A stretch of 64,000 nt of DNA from Agrilactobacillus fermenti (GCF_021030645.1 NZ_JACGCJ010000002.1:1-64000), one strand, 5' to 3'; counted from the first letter of the stretch, positions 8,938-18,026 are shown. Notes: a model not told the origin generated them from the sequence alone. Program-made: numbers and translations.

Positions 8938-10404
8938 TTATTCAAAAAGTTGCTTTAAAGTTTGCTGCCAGTGAACCACTTTCGGCGTCTCAATTGCTTT
9001 TTGCAAGCTTCGAGGTTGTTGAGTAGAATCCCTTTGATACAAGTTTAACTTCTTTAAAGTCGTCAAAACAGCCTCATCTTGCCCTAAACAGCAGCAAGTA
9101 TCATCATGGCTGTGCACTGCTTTTTGGCCAAAGTAATCACTCAGTAATTGACGTTTACATGTCGCTGCAGATAAATAACGTTGAAATTCTGTCAAAGCAG
9201 CTTGTTTTTCCTGATATTTTGCGGTTAGCATTTGTTGAACTTGTGTCATTTCTAGCCCGCTTGAATAAAAATCGCGCAATAACTCGAGCGCTTGATCATC
9301 CGTATGAGCAAATAGCCGGGGCTCATTATAAAACATCTGGATCATACTTGTTGATGGTAACCCTGAAGCTAATAGATTAGCTTGCAGACCAGCATCGGCT
9401 GGTGTAATAAAAGTGATGGCAATGCTTTGCTTGCCATCGCGACCTGCTCGACCAAACTCTTGTAAATAACTTTCAAAGCTGCTTGGCGCATGATAATGGA
9501 TCACAAAACGAATATTTTTTTTATTGATACCCATTCCAAATGCATTTGTCGCACAGATAATTGGGATTTGATTGGTCATAAATCGCTGCTGGATCAATTG
9601 CCGATCCCGATTAGACAATGCCCCGTGGTAAAACGCGGTCGGAATATGTAATGTCTGCTGTAATTGTAATGCCACTTCTTCTGCTGCTTGCCGACTGGAA
9701 AAATAGATGATTCCTGGCCAAGTAATATGCTTAATAATTGTTTGTAGCAATTGCTGACGTTGTTCATCATCAGCTACTTTGACTGTATCTAAAAAGATGT
9801 TGGGCCGATCAACATTTGTAATAATACGCACGGCTTGTTTTATCAACCCCAGTTTATCTAGAATATCTGCCTGTACTTTAGGGGTTGCTGTCGCCGTTAG
9901 CATTAAAGTACTATAGGGCTTTAGAATTTGTCGGTAATGGCGCAACTGTAAATAACTTGGGCGAAAGTCAACGCCCCATTGGGAAATACAATGTGCTTCA
10001 TCAATCACGAATAAGCCAATGCTAATTTGTTTCAAAGCCAACAATACATCTGATCGCCCCAATGTCTCAGGCGACACAAACAAGAAATCAAAGTCTTTGA
10101 CATGTTGTAAAATATAAGTTTGTTCAGCTTTACGGACGGTTGAGTTAAGGGCAACCACCTTTGATTGACCTTGTTGTCGCAATTGAATCACCTGATCTTG
10201 CATCAAAGAAATCAAGGGTGACACAATAACAGTTAGACGATGCATGACTAAACCGGGTAATTGATAACAAAGTGATTTGCCCGAACCAGTAGGCAAAACA
10301 CCCAACACCGCGTCGCCTTTTAAAGCGTGCTCGATAATTGCCTTTTGCCCTGGATGAAACGTTTTGAAACCAAAATAATGCGCTAATTCTTGTTCTAAGT
10401 TCAT
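8938..10404 (-). CDS. recQ: ATP-dependent DNA helicase RecQ
   Basis: 3'-5' DNA helicase of recombination and repair. The 488 residues include Walker A (LPTGSGKSLCYQLP near 37-50), the DEAH box followed by CISQWGVDFRP, helicase motifs IV-VI (GRAGRDGK) and a cysteine cluster (CKRQ...DTCCC) of the zinc-binding domain. It ends soon after the zinc region, so winged-helix and HRDC domains are short or absent: this is the short RecQ form common in lactobacilli. It starts four bases after the stop of the upstream HTH gene and is probably co-transcribed with it. Confidence 0.94.
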   Translation of the reverse strand: MNLEQELAHYFGFKTFHPGQKAIIEHALKGDAVLGVLPTGSGKSLCYQLPGLVMHRLTVIVSPLISLMQDQVIQLRQQGQSKVVALNSTVRKAEQTYILQHVKDFDFLFVSPETLGRSDVLLALKQISIGLFVIDEAHCISQWGVDFRPSYLQLRHYRQILKPYSTLMLTATATPKVQADILDKLGLIKQAVRIITNVDRPNIFLDTVKVADDEQRQQLLQTIIKHITWPGIIYFSSRQAAEEVALQLQQTLHIPTAFYHGALSNRDRQLIQQRFMTNQIPIICATNAFGMGINKKNIRFVIHYHAPSSFESYLQEFGRAGRDGKQSIAITFITPADAGLQANLLASGLPSTSMIQMFYNEPRLFAHTDDQALELLRDFYSSGLEMTQVQQMLTAKYQEKQAALTEFQRYLSAATCKRQLLSDYFGQKAVHSHDDTCCCLGQDEAVLTTLKKLNLYQRDSTQQPRSLQKAIETPKVVHWQQTLKQLFE

Positions 10405-10408
10405 TTTA

Positions 10409-11377
10409 TTATTCCATTTCTTGAATACTCTTCATACGTTCGGTGAAATAAGCACTAGCCGGTAGATCATCTTGGCTAATCAAACGTTTGAAATCAAACT
10501 GATCATTCAATAAAGCAACTTCTAATAGGTGTTCTCTGATTGTACTAGGTTTCAGATGCCTACGTGCAGCAATGCGGGACAAAGGATAGCCTTGCCCAAA
10601 AAGCAACCACGTTTTTTGCGCACTGATGCTGATGGGATTGGGCGTATAAATAGCCTGTTTTAATAACATATAGATCATTGGTAACGCCTGTTGTTTTTGC
10701 TTTAACAACTGTACCAAATTGGTCAAATTATCTAAACGCATAAAGTGTTGTGAAAGTGGTGTCAATCCAAACATATCCGTCAGTGCCAAATCAGACCAGC
10801 CCACCTGATAGCCTTGAAACGTCGCTGCCATATAATCAGCATTCGCTTGGGCGGTTGGTAATTGTGCCAGCCAAAAAGCTAGTTCTGTCATAAACTGTTG
10901 CGCAAAATCCGGATTTCTTTTATAGTGTCGAAACCAATGCTGTACACGGCGCTGAACCAGCCAAGCATTACTAACTGGTATATAATGTGTCTGTCCGTGG
11001 ACAAAGTTCGAAGTTACTTGAACCGCTAGTCCAAGCAACTGATCAATCACATCTAAGTCAGGCACAAATAACCCATCATATTTTTTTAATCGATAGACAT
11101 ATGCTCGCTTGTCTTGCCAATACTGTTTTCCTTTAACAGTTAAAATATAATTTTCTGGCGCTGTTTCAGTAATTAGTGCTTCTTGAATCAGTACATCTGC
11201 GGTACGATTAAAAGTGGTTTGGGCTAATGTCGGCGCCGCCCGAAAATAATTCAAGTAATGATTGCGCCGACCTGCTAAAAGATTAGAAATCGTTCTTTTT
11301 CCAATTAACACATAAAAAATTGGTTTAATTCTTTGCGGCTGTTGATTAAAAAAACTTAATAAATCGATTTTATCCAT
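10409..11377 (-). CDS. helix-turn-helix protein of the YpbB type
   Basis: A 322-residue soluble protein with a C-terminal helix-turn-helix region (GYPLSRIAARRHLKPSTIREHL), the arrangement of YpbB, which is usually encoded just before recQ. The function of YpbB is not established. The reading frame is open to 11455, but that would run through the ribosome-binding site and start of the divergent ferredoxin gene; the ATG at 11377 leaves a 34-base gap and is preferred. There is no strong Shine-Dalgarno. It is rich in Gln, Leu and aromatic residues and has no membrane segment. Confidence 0.8.
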   Translation of the reverse strand: MDKIDLLSFFNQQPQRIKPIFYVLIGKRTISNLLAGRRNHYLNYFRAAPTLAQTTFNRTADVLIQEALITETAPENYILTVKGKQYWQDKRAYVYRLKKYDGLFVPDLDVIDQLLGLAVQVTSNFVHGQTHYIPVSNAWLVQRRVQHWFRHYKRNPDFAQQFMTELAFWLAQLPTAQANADYMAATFQGYQVGWSDLALTDMFGLTPLSQHFMRLDNLTNLVQLLKQKQQALPMIYMLLKQAIYTPNPISISAQKTWLLFGQGYPLSRIAARRHLKPSTIREHLLEVALLNDQFDFKRLISQDDLPASAYFTERMKSIQEME

Positions 11378-11411
11378 AGATTTTATCTTGCTTTCAAAAG
11401 GAGCGTATTTA

Positions 11412-11642
11412 ATGTTTACCAGAGTTGCACGTCCAGAATGTATTGCCTGTGGCATCTGTCAATTACAAGCACCAGACATTTTTGATTATGATAATGAAGG
11501 TATTGCTTATAGCAAACTTGACCAAAATAAAGGGCAGCGAGCAATTCCTAATGAGCTAATGTCACAATTTAAACAAGCTTATCAAAAATGCCCAACAGGT
11601 GCAATCAAACGTCGGGACGTCCCCTTCCATTTGACTAAGTAA
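11412..11642 (+). CDS. fer: ferredoxin, 4Fe-4S
   Basis: Small electron-transfer protein of 76 residues. The cluster motif is CIACGIC (Cys-x2-Cys-x2-Cys) near the N-terminus with the fourth ligand in KCPTGAIK near the C-terminus, typical of single-cluster 4Fe-4S ferredoxins of Firmicutes. An in-frame ATG at 11388 is ignored because the AAAGGAG site (11397-11403) fits the ATG at 11412. It is divergent from the YpbB-like gene, the usual arrangement in Bacillales and lactobacilli. Its electron partner is not evident here. Confidence 0.94.
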   Translation: MFTRVARPECIACGICQLQAPDIFDYDNEGIAYSKLDQNKGQRAIPNELMSQFKQAYQKCPTGAIKRRDVPFHLTK

Positions 11643-11659
11643 TATTTATGAAACCAATT

Positions 11660-11699
11660 AAAAAGAGTTTCTGCATTAAAATTACGCAGAAACTCTTTT
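11660..11699. terminator. bidirectional terminator between fer and ribU
   Basis: Stem AAAAGAGTTTCTGC/GCAGAAACTCTTTT with A-runs and T-runs on both sides serves the convergent fer and ribU transcripts. Confidence 0.9.
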
Positions 11700-11711
11700 T
11701 AATGGTACTAG

Positions 11712-12287
11712 TTAATGTTTAAAAGTAGCCGCCTGGGCTTTGACCCACGGCATCATTTTAACATAGATAACGCTGAAGACTGCGCTTAGTAAAACACCTT
11801 TAATCACATTAAAAGGTACGACGGCAATCAAAACATATTTAATGATTGGCATCCCTAAATTCATACCTAAAAGTTGCATATACAACGGTGTAATAATCAC
11901 TAAATTCAAGAAGCCCATAATAGCTGCTAACAAAATAGTTGCTACTGTTGAGGCTAGTAGTTGTCGGCCAAGATTTGACCCCTTACGTAGCAAGTAATAC
12001 ATGGGTATTAAAAATGTGATGGAGGCTAAGACGCTGGCAAAATCACCAATAAAATCTGGTAAAGTGGCCCCAGTCGTGATGAAATGCAGGAATGATCGCA
12101 ATACAGCAATTGCAATACCGCCGAATGGACCATAAATAAATGTGCCCATTAAAACGATCAAATCGCTGAGATCCGTTTTTAGAAAACTAAAAGCAGGAAT
12201 GATCGGAAAGGCGAAAAACATCAATACATAGGCAATCGCTGCCATCATAGCAATACCAACTAACTTCTTGACTTTGAGACTTTGCAA
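11712..12287 (-). CDS. ribU: riboflavin ECF transporter substrate-binding subunit RibU
   Basis: Membrane S-component that captures riboflavin and works with the shared EcfA/A'/T module (not in this window). The 191 residues form five to six membrane helices, with the LKTDLSDLIVLMGTF and YGPFGGIAIAVLRSFLHF segments typical of RibU. Translation probably starts at a TTG (12287-12285) after a GGGGGG-containing site; no ATG fits the N-terminus. An FMN riboswitch and its terminator precede it, which supports the substrate assignment. Length is normal. Confidence 0.95.
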   Translation of the reverse strand: MQSLKVKKLVGIAMMAAIAYVLMFFAFPIIPAFSFLKTDLSDLIVLMGTFIYGPFGGIAIAVLRSFLHFITTGATLPDFIGDFASVLASITFLIPMYYLLRKGSNLGRQLLASTVATILLAAIMGFLNLVIITPLYMQLLGMNLGMPIIKYVLIAVVPFNVIKGVLLSAVFSVIYVKMMPWVKAQAATFKH

Positions 12288-12348
12288 TACAAGGACCCCC
12301 CGTTAAAATAAAATAGTTGTATTTGAATTAACGGTTGCGTCTTCAGCC

Positions 12349-12390
12349 TAAAAAAGCTCACACCCAAAAACATATACAGGGCATGAGCTA
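12349..12390 (-). terminator. riboswitch-controlled terminator of ribU
   Basis: AGCTCATGCCC pairs with GGGTGTGAGCT and is followed by a T-run on the minus strand, between the FMN aptamer and ribU. It is the expected expression platform: FMN binding should favour it and stop transcription. Confidence 0.85.
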
Positions 12391-12415
12391 TTATGATTAG
12401 ACATCCAAAATAAGC

Positions 12416-12535
12416 TCTATCTTCTTCCATCTAGACTATACTATCGGTCTTGGATTCTCACCAAGTCAGCCATCAAAAGATGGGTCGCGGACTATCACCG
12501 CCGGTCGGGAATTACACCCTGCCCTGAAGACGAAC
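12416..12535 (-). promoter_or_regulatory. FMN riboswitch (RFN element)
   Basis: The minus strand carries the conserved RFN blocks in order: TTCAGGGCAGGGTG, AATTCCCGACCGGCGGTGAT, AGTCCGCGA, GACTTGGTGAGAATCCAAGA and CCGATAGTATAGTCTAGATG. These match the known FMN aptamer consensus. Together with the terminator at 12349-12390 it fills most of the gene-free interval 12288-12623; the remainder holds a promoter. Confidence 0.97.
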
Positions 12536-12556
12536 AGTTATTCATTTACAAAAATA

Positions 12557-12585
12557 AACATATCAAACTTACTAAATAAAAGCAA
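12557..12585 (-). promoter_or_regulatory. promoter of the ribU riboswitch transcript
   Basis: TTGCTT and TATGTT separated by 17 bases, ending about 22 bases before the aptamer. Fair but not perfect match to the housekeeping consensus. Confidence 0.5.
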
Positions 12586-12623
12586 GTTTTTTGACACATT
12601 TATTTTTAAATCTGATTCAAAAA

Positions 12624-13358
12624 TTAAACGCGCTTCCCCAAAGCTTGATTACGCAGTTGCGAAACTTCTAAATGCGATAATGGCCGAAATTGGCCCGAGA
12701 TCAAACCTTCTAAGTTTAAAAAGCCAAAGGATTCTCGAGACAATTTTTGAACTTGACTACCAACTGCTTCAAACATTTTTTTAACTTGATGATTCATACC
12801 TTCATGAATCGTTAGTCGCACAATTGCTGTATTTTTTTTATGATCCGTAGAAATAAGGCTAAATTTTGCTTTGGATGTTTTACGACCATTGACTTCAACA
12901 CCATTGCGTAATTTGATTTGAGCAGAAACATCAGGAATGTTATTGATTTTAGCGACATAGGTCTTATCAACCTCATAACGGGGATGCATCAAAAGATTGG
13001 CAAGTTCACCATCATTAGTCATGATCAATAGACCAGAAGTGTCATAATCTAGCCGGCCCACGGGATAAACTCGCTGATCAACTTGGTCAAAAAAGTCGGT
13101 CACAGTTTTTCGACCCTTATCATCACTCACCGCACTAATAACGCCTCTGGGTTTATAAAATAGATAATAAACTTTACGCTCTTTCTCCAAAGGTACCCCA
13201 TCAACAGTTACCTGATCATGCTCTGAAACCTTGGTCCCTAATGTTTTAACAACTTGATCATTAACTTTTACTCGACCGGATGTGATCAAGGTTTCTGCCT
13301 TACGTCTAGATGTTAATCCAGCGTTTGCGATCACTTTTTGTAGTCTTTCCTCAGTCAT
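12624..13358 (-). CDS. rluB: 23S rRNA pseudouridine synthase RluB
   Basis: Isomerises a uridine of 23S rRNA. The 244 residues show an N-terminal S4 RNA-binding domain (LTSRRKAETLITSGRVKVN) and the RsuA-family catalytic motif GRLDYDTSGLLIMTNDGE with the catalytic Asp. Its start overlaps the scpB stop by eight bases, with AAAGGATGG as ribosome-binding site inside scpB. It is the last gene of the fur-xerD-ribT-scpA-scpB-rluB group. Length is standard. Confidence 0.95.
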   Translation of the reverse strand: MTEERLQKVIANAGLTSRRKAETLITSGRVKVNDQVVKTLGTKVSEHDQVTVDGVPLEKERKVYYLFYKPRGVISAVSDDKGRKTVTDFFDQVDQRVYPVGRLDYDTSGLLIMTNDGELANLLMHPRYEVDKTYVAKINNIPDVSAQIKLRNGVEVNGRKTSKAKFSLISTDHKKNTAIVRLTIHEGMNHQVKKMFEAVGSQVQKLSRESFGFLNLEGLISGQFRPLSHLEVSQLRNQALGKRV

Positions 13359-13992
13359 TTAATCCATCCTTTTCTTGTACATCACTTTGTGCCTGTGCCG
13401 TCGTCTTAGCGCTATTTTGATTCATTGCTGCATCAAATTCATTATAAAATAAATTCATATCTTCATTACCACTATCTGAGGGCGTATGCTGGTCGATCGG
13501 CGGTAAATTATCTAAAGACTGTAACCCAAAATAATCTAAGAAGTAATCACTAGTCCCATATAAAATAGGCCGTCCGGGAACATCTTTCCGTCCCTGTTCT
13601 TGAAGCATCTGTCGCGCAACCAAAGTTTGTAACGCTCCCGAGCTGTTCACGCCACGCAATTCATCAATTTCAAGACGCGTGATCGGTTGTTCATAGGCAA
13701 CGATAGCTAATACCTCTAAAGCCGCCTGACTCAAGTGTTGGCCAATATTCCCGGACATAAATTGTGTCAAATATTGCGCATAAACGCGCTTGGTAGCTAA
13801 TTTATAGGTTTCACCAAAATGTAAAACCTCTAACCCGGAGGTTTGGTCTTGCTGTAAAGCATTCGTTAACTTTTCCAGCCACTGTCTGACAGCCGCCGCA
13901 TCTAAAGCTAGCGTGCTTGCCAAGATCTGAATGGTGGTTCCGTCATCGCCAGCAGCATAAAGTAATGCCTGTATGATTGCTTGATAATTCAT
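13351..13992 (-). CDS. scpB: segregation and condensation protein B
   Basis: Kleisin-associated winged-helix protein that joins ScpA and Smc in chromosome condensation. The 213 residues contain the tandem winged-helix core with the conserved ALEVLAIVAYEQPITRLEI segment and the RGVNSSGAL motif. A Ser/Gln/Asp-rich tail of about 50 residues follows and looks disordered. Start ATG overlaps the scpA stop by four bases, so the two are translationally coupled. Normal length for the family, slightly long at the C-terminus. Confidence 0.95.
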   Translation of the reverse strand: MNYQAIIQALLYAAGDDGTTIQILASTLALDAAAVRQWLEKLTNALQQDQTSGLEVLHFGETYKLATKRVYAQYLTQFMSGNIGQHLSQAALEVLAIVAYEQPITRLEIDELRGVNSSGALQTLVARQMLQEQGRKDVPGRPILYGTSDYFLDYFGLQSLDNLPPIDQHTPSDSGNEDMNLFYNEFDAAMNQNSAKTTAQAQSDVQEKDGLND

Positions 13993-14744
13993 GTACCAGT
14001 CCCCACCTGCTTCACTAAAATATCATCATTGATCGTGGTTTGTTCACAAACGATCCGTCCATTTTTCATCAACTCCAAAACAGCTAAAAATGTTGTGACA
14101 ACATCTTCGATCACATCTACTTTATCTGAGGAACGCGCTTCGAGCAGTTGGGAAAACTGAACATAACCATGATGCTGTTCCAAGTGCGTCAACACCTTTT
14201 TTATCTGCGTTTGGATTGAAATGTTTTCTCGTTGAACTGCCCGTTTCTGTGGTTTTGAAGCGAAATGACGTCTTAGGACTACATTCATAGCTTGTGTCAA
14301 TTGAGTTAAGTCAACGGCACCCCTTTGTAGCGGAATGATAAATGTACCTGTTGGCTGCGAAGGTTCCTTGACCACTGATTTCCGTCTTGTTTCAGCTTTT
14401 ACCCTTAATTCACCAGCAAGTTGTTTATAAGCTTGATAACTCAATAATTGGCTGACCAATTCATCACGTGGATCCAACTCAAATTCATCATCAGCTTCAG
14501 ATGCAGGTTCTGGTTTGGGCAGCAACATTTTACTTTTGATTGCCATTAGGTTTGAAGCCATAACTAAATAGTCACCAACCGTATCCAGTTGCATGACACG
14601 CATATCATGCAAATAAGTCAGATATTGGTTGGTGATTTCAGCAATCGGAATATCATAAATATCAATTTTAGCCACTTTAATCAGATAGAGTAATAAGTCT
14701 AATGGCCCTTCAAACTCAGGTAAAACTAAATTTAATCCAGCCAC
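13989..14744 (-). CDS. scpA: segregation and condensation protein A
   Basis: Kleisin subunit of the Smc-ScpAB condensin. The N-terminal FEGPLDLLLYLIKVAKIDI motif that binds Smc is intact, followed by helical ScpA domains and a C-terminal winged helix. The frame is open upstream to 14786, inside ribT, but a GTG at 14744 has a GGGG site seven bases before it and gives the usual N-terminus (251 residues); it begins two bases after the ribT stop. I choose that start, with the longer form as alternative. Confidence 0.93.
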   Translation of the reverse strand: MAGLNLVLPEFEGPLDLLLYLIKVAKIDIYDIPIAEITNQYLTYLHDMRVMQLDTVGDYLVMASNLMAIKSKMLLPKPEPASEADDEFELDPRDELVSQLLSYQAYKQLAGELRVKAETRRKSVVKEPSQPTGTFIIPLQRGAVDLTQLTQAMNVVLRRHFASKPQKRAVQRENISIQTQIKKVLTHLEQHHGYVQFSQLLEARSSDKVDVIEDVVTTFLAVLELMKNGRIVCEQTTINDDILVKQVGTGT

Positions 14745-14746
14745 AG

Positions 14747-15121
14747 TCAAACCCCTGTATTCTGATGACGGTTTCGTGCTTCCCACTTAGCCACAAGTTT
14801 AGTTGTCTCAAACGAGCCCATCATCTTATGATCTGGATACAAGGCATGAACTTCATCTAAAATAGCTAAAGAATTCCCTTCCCCACGTTCAGAAGGTGAA
14901 AGTGAGATTTGCCGGATCACGATATATTTATCTTCAACTTCTAAGCCAACAATACCAGAGAAATCGTCTGATTCATTTTTCCAAAGATACAATTCATGAC
15001 TATCATCATCTTGATATAACGCAATTTCATTGTTCAAGGTGTTCAAATCTTTTAAGTCTGGAATAAATGAAAGAAATCCCATCGCGATTTTCTCATAGCT
15101 CCGCTTATATTTAACTAACAT
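14747..15121 (-). CDS. ribT: RibT-like GNAT-type protein
   Basis: A 124-residue protein resembling RibT, a small member of the GNAT acetyltransferase superfamily often found beside scpA. The acetyl-CoA loop region appears as ISLSPSERGEGNSLAIL. Substrate is unknown; the old name 'riboflavin biosynthesis protein' comes from Bacillus gene order and is not supported by any rib gene here. The start ATG at 15121 has a GGAGG site five bases upstream; the longer frame to 15187 is Cys-rich non-protein-like sequence and is rejected. Confidence 0.8.
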   Translation of the reverse strand: MLVKYKRSYEKIAMGFLSFIPDLKDLNTLNNEIALYQDDDSHELYLWKNESDDFSGIVGLEVEDKYIVIRQISLSPSERGEGNSLAILDEVHALYPDHKMMGSFETTKLVAKWEARNRHQNTGV

Positions 15122-15194
15122 GATGACCTCCACTTTCAGACATCTTATACAAAGATACACTTTAGCACATAACCCACATTCTCTCAACTTAGCT

Positions 15195-16085
15195 TTATGC
15201 CCGCGGATGCGTTTTATTATAGATTTGGCGGACTTTTTGTGTCGAAAGATGCGTATAAATTTGTGTCGTCGTAATATCTGCGTGTCCTAATAAAGTTTGC
15301 ACCACGCGTAAATCAGCACCATTTTCTAATAAATGTGTCGCAAAAGAATGGCGCAGCGTATGCGGCGTAACGTCTTTTTGGATACCTGCTGTTCGTACAT
15401 AAGCTTTAATCATTTTCCACACAGCTTGCCGCGTCAATGGACGCCCACGGTTGTTTAAGAAAACATTAGCGCTACGCGGATTGGCTTTGATCATTAGGCT
15501 AGGCCGTACATTCTCTAAATAACGCGTAATCCAGTCGCTGGCTACATCACCAATAGGCAACATTCGCTCTTTATTTCCCTTACCTATTGTTTGAATCAAA
15601 CCAATTGTTAAGTGGAGTTGGTTCAACTGTAGATTAATCAATTCACTGACACGCAGACCGGTAGCATAAAGTACTTCTAACATGGCTCGATCTCTTAATC
15701 CTAGGGGCTTTCCTGTGTCAGGCATCGTTAATAATGTGTTTACTTCAGTAATAGTTAATGTCACCGGAAAATGCTGCTGCTTTTTTGGTGACGTGATCGT
15801 ATCCATTGGATCAGTCCTGATCACGTGCTCAACCAGTAAATACTGATAAAATGTTCTTAAACTTGATACCATGCGTGCTAGAGAGCTCGCCATTTTACCA
15901 CTAGTTGTTTCAACCTTAAGAAATTCACTAATGACCAGCGTGTCCTCTGGAAAATCCGTCAATTGTTGTGCTTCAAGAAACTCTCGAAACTGTTTTAGAT
16001 CTTCCGCATAACTTTGCCGTGTCTGTGGTGATAAACCGCGTTGGACATCTAAATAATGTAAATAATCACCAATTAAATCTTTCAT
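15195..16085 (-). CDS. xerD: tyrosine recombinase XerD
   Basis: Site-specific recombinase that resolves chromosome dimers at dif with XerC/partner. From the ATG at 16085 it is 296 residues, the family size. The N-terminal SAM-like DNA-binding domain (LSPQTRQSYAEDLKQF) precedes the catalytic domain with ATGLRVSEL (Arg), HTLRHSFATHLL (His-x2-Arg), LLGHADITTTQIYTH (His and nucleophilic Tyr). An ATG at 16100 abuts the fur stop but lacks a ribosome-binding site, whereas AAGG lies eight bases before 16085. It follows fur with no gap. Confidence 0.95.
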   Translation of the reverse strand: MKDLIGDYLHYLDVQRGLSPQTRQSYAEDLKQFREFLEAQQLTDFPEDTLVISEFLKVETTSGKMASSLARMVSSLRTFYQYLLVEHVIRTDPMDTITSPKKQQHFPVTLTITEVNTLLTMPDTGKPLGLRDRAMLEVLYATGLRVSELINLQLNQLHLTIGLIQTIGKGNKERMLPIGDVASDWITRYLENVRPSLMIKANPRSANVFLNNRGRPLTRQAVWKMIKAYVRTAGIQKDVTPHTLRHSFATHLLENGADLRVVQTLLGHADITTTQIYTHLSTQKVRQIYNKTHPRA

Positions 16086-16100
16086 CCCATAAGCCTTCAT

Positions 16101-16568
16101 TTAGGTTAAAATTTTTGTTTGTCGCTGTTTCAAGCAACTAGCACACAAGCCCTCGATCTCAAGATCTGCCTGTGCTGCCTGAATTTTGAAGCCAACTTGT
16201 TGCTGAATTTGTTGTGTGATCGACTGCCAAGTCTCATTGTCTAAGTCAATCACGCGACCACAATTTTTACAAACAAGCAAAAGCTGATGCGCATGTGCCA
16301 ACTGATAACGAATAATACCGGCTTCATTAGAAGCACTCTTTGTCACAATCTGGCAGCCCGCTAAAATTTCTAAAGTACGGTAAACCGTTGCCAAACCAAT
16401 ATCTTGTGAAATTGCTTTAGCAAGCATAAAAATCTTTTCCGCTGTCAAAAAAGTAGTCTGGTTGGCACACAAAACAGCGACCGTTGCTTGCCGTTGTGGG
16501 GTCATTTTATAACCCGCTTGTTTTAATTGTTTTTTGATATCCTTTTCTAAAGCTGTGGTTTGACTCAT
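16101..16568 (-). CDS. Fur-family transcriptional regulator with altered sensory site
   Basis: Metal- or redox-responsive repressor of 155 residues. The DNA-binding winged helix (YKMTPQRQATVAVL, IGLATVYRTLEIL) is intact. Structural zinc ligands are present as CKNC (100-103) and CASC (142-145). The first histidine cluster is reduced to AHAHQ (92, 94), and the His-containing stretch that normally precedes GxC is QADLEIEG here, with no histidine. It could therefore sense a different ligand or none; whether it is Fur, PerR or Zur cannot be decided. Directly precedes xerD, a conserved lactobacillus arrangement. Confidence 0.88.
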   Translation of the reverse strand: MSQTTALEKDIKKQLKQAGYKMTPQRQATVAVLCANQTTFLTAEKIFMLAKAISQDIGLATVYRTLEILAGCQIVTKSASNEAGIIRYQLAHAHQLLLVCKNCGRVIDLDNETWQSITQQIQQQVGFKIQAAQADLEIEGLCASCLKQRQTKILT

Positions 16569-16648
16569 AATGAGGACCCCAATAAAATAATTTTTTCACT
16601 AATTACAGCATACGCAACAATTAAGCCATGGACAATAAGTAAAAGCCC

Positions 16649-17515
16649 TTATTTCAACTTTGTTTTTCCGGCACCAGTTTCAATTAAACCTGCCTTTAAT
16701 AAATGACCAATTGCCCGTTTGAAAGCGCCTTTAGAGATACCAAAATAATCATTGATAGCTTCAGGATCACTTTTATCATCAAAATCGATACTATGATCGG
16801 AGCTGCGTTTGAGAACAGCTAATACCATCGCCGCATCGTCACCAATTTCTTCGTAAGCTCGAGGTTTTAAGGATAAATTCAATTCATTATTTTGCGTCAA
16901 GCCGATCACACGTGCGTGTACTTGTTGACCAAGACGTGGTGCAGCATCCACCTCTGTCCGATGAATAAAGCCTAAGTAATAGTCATCGGTGATCACAAAA
17001 CTCCCCACGTGTTTTGTTTGATAAACGGTTGCCGTTACATTTTCATTGCGCATTTTAGCACTCGGACGATTGGCAACACTCTTGAGAATCGTTGTATCCG
17101 CCAGTTTACCCCACATTCGACCTTTTTTATCAACACTGAGTGTGACCATCAACCGATCATCACGTTCTGGCCATAGTTGTTTCTCTTCAGGTAAATCGTC
17201 CAATGATACCACTAAATCTTTATCTGTTAGTCCCATGGATACAAAAACGCCTAGATCACGACGTACTTCTGTAACGGTCCCAAAATCATAATGATCAAAC
17301 CTAATTTTTGGTAGATTGGGGGTCAAGCGTAGTTGATGTTTCGCATTTTCATAAATAAAACCTGTCAGTGTCTCTCCTGCCGATACAGGTGTTGTCAATT
17401 CTGATTTAAGAACCGTTAAGGTCGTGCCGGCCAATTGCACGAAAACAGCTTTATCATTTTGGTCTGTAACCGGTGCGCTTTGAATTGTTCCAATTAAATC
17501 TGCATTAATATCCAT
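16649..17515 (-). CDS. cvfB: S1-domain RNA-binding protein CvfB
   Basis: A 288-residue protein of the CvfB family: three consecutive S1-like beta-barrel domains (about 1-65, 70-140 and 145-215; for example FGTVTEVRRDLGVFVSMGL) and a C-terminal winged helix (about 225-285, with YFGISKGAFKRAIGHLLKAGLI). In Staphylococcus the homologue affects virulence gene expression through RNA binding; here an RNA-binding regulatory role is inferred. A strong AAAGGAG site precedes the ATG. It starts 10 bases after the DUF441 stop and is probably co-transcribed. Confidence 0.92.
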   Translation of the reverse strand: MDINADLIGTIQSAPVTDQNDKAVFVQLAGTTLTVLKSELTTPVSAGETLTGFIYENAKHQLRLTPNLPKIRFDHYDFGTVTEVRRDLGVFVSMGLTDKDLVVSLDDLPEEKQLWPERDDRLMVTLSVDKKGRMWGKLADTTILKSVANRPSAKMRNENVTATVYQTKHVGSFVITDDYYLGFIHRTEVDAAPRLGQQVHARVIGLTQNNELNLSLKPRAYEEIGDDAAMVLAVLKRSSDHSIDFDDKSDPEAINDYFGISKGAFKRAIGHLLKAGLIETGAGKTKLK

Positions 17516-17525
17516 AGTGTCTCCT

Positions 17526-17987
17526 TTATTTACCTGGTAGTAAATTAAATACCGTTAAAATCGTATACGTAATACCGGAAGCGATAACGGGTCCAGCAGC
17601 AATGCCCTTTAAGAATACCACACCCATAATTGTACCAAAAACTAGAGCAACTGTAATTTCCGGGCTTTGAGACAGCAACCCCACACCTTTTGCTGATAAT
17701 ACTGCAACCAGAATACCACAGCCGACCGCAATAAATCCCACCGGACTTTTAAAAGCACTCAATAAATCTTTAAAACCGATCTGCCCAGTAGCGATGGGAA
17801 TCAAGATGGCAATTGAAATGATTGTCACACCCCAATTGATCCCCTTAGCATTGATAATCGGAAAAACGCGATTGGAAAATGGTAATAACTTTAAAACTAA
17901 AACAACGCCAGTGGCAATGATCAATGATTGATTCTTGCCAAAAATAGCCACTAATAAAATTGCTGCTAAAAATAGCCAACTTTCCAT
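17526..17987 (-). CDS. DUF441 family membrane protein
   Basis: A 153-residue hydrophobic protein with about four membrane helices and short loops ([20 protein letters not shown] at the start). The sequence fits the DUF441/YtwI-type family, whose function is unknown. The frame can be opened at a TTG three codons upstream, but the AAAGGA site is spaced for the ATG at 17987. It lies between the pyk terminator and cvfB, next to pyk as in many lactobacilli. Confidence 0.85.
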   Translation of the reverse strand: MESWLFLAAILLVAIFGKNQSLIIATGVVLVLKLLPFSNRVFPIINAKGINWGVTIISIAILIPIATGQIGFKDLLSAFKSPVGFIAVGCGILVAVLSAKGVGLLSQSPEITVALVFGTIMGVVFLKGIAAGPVIASGITYTILTVFNLLPGK

Positions 17988-18026
17988 GAATTTCAATCCT
18001 TTCAGAAAATAATTGAAGAAAAAAGA

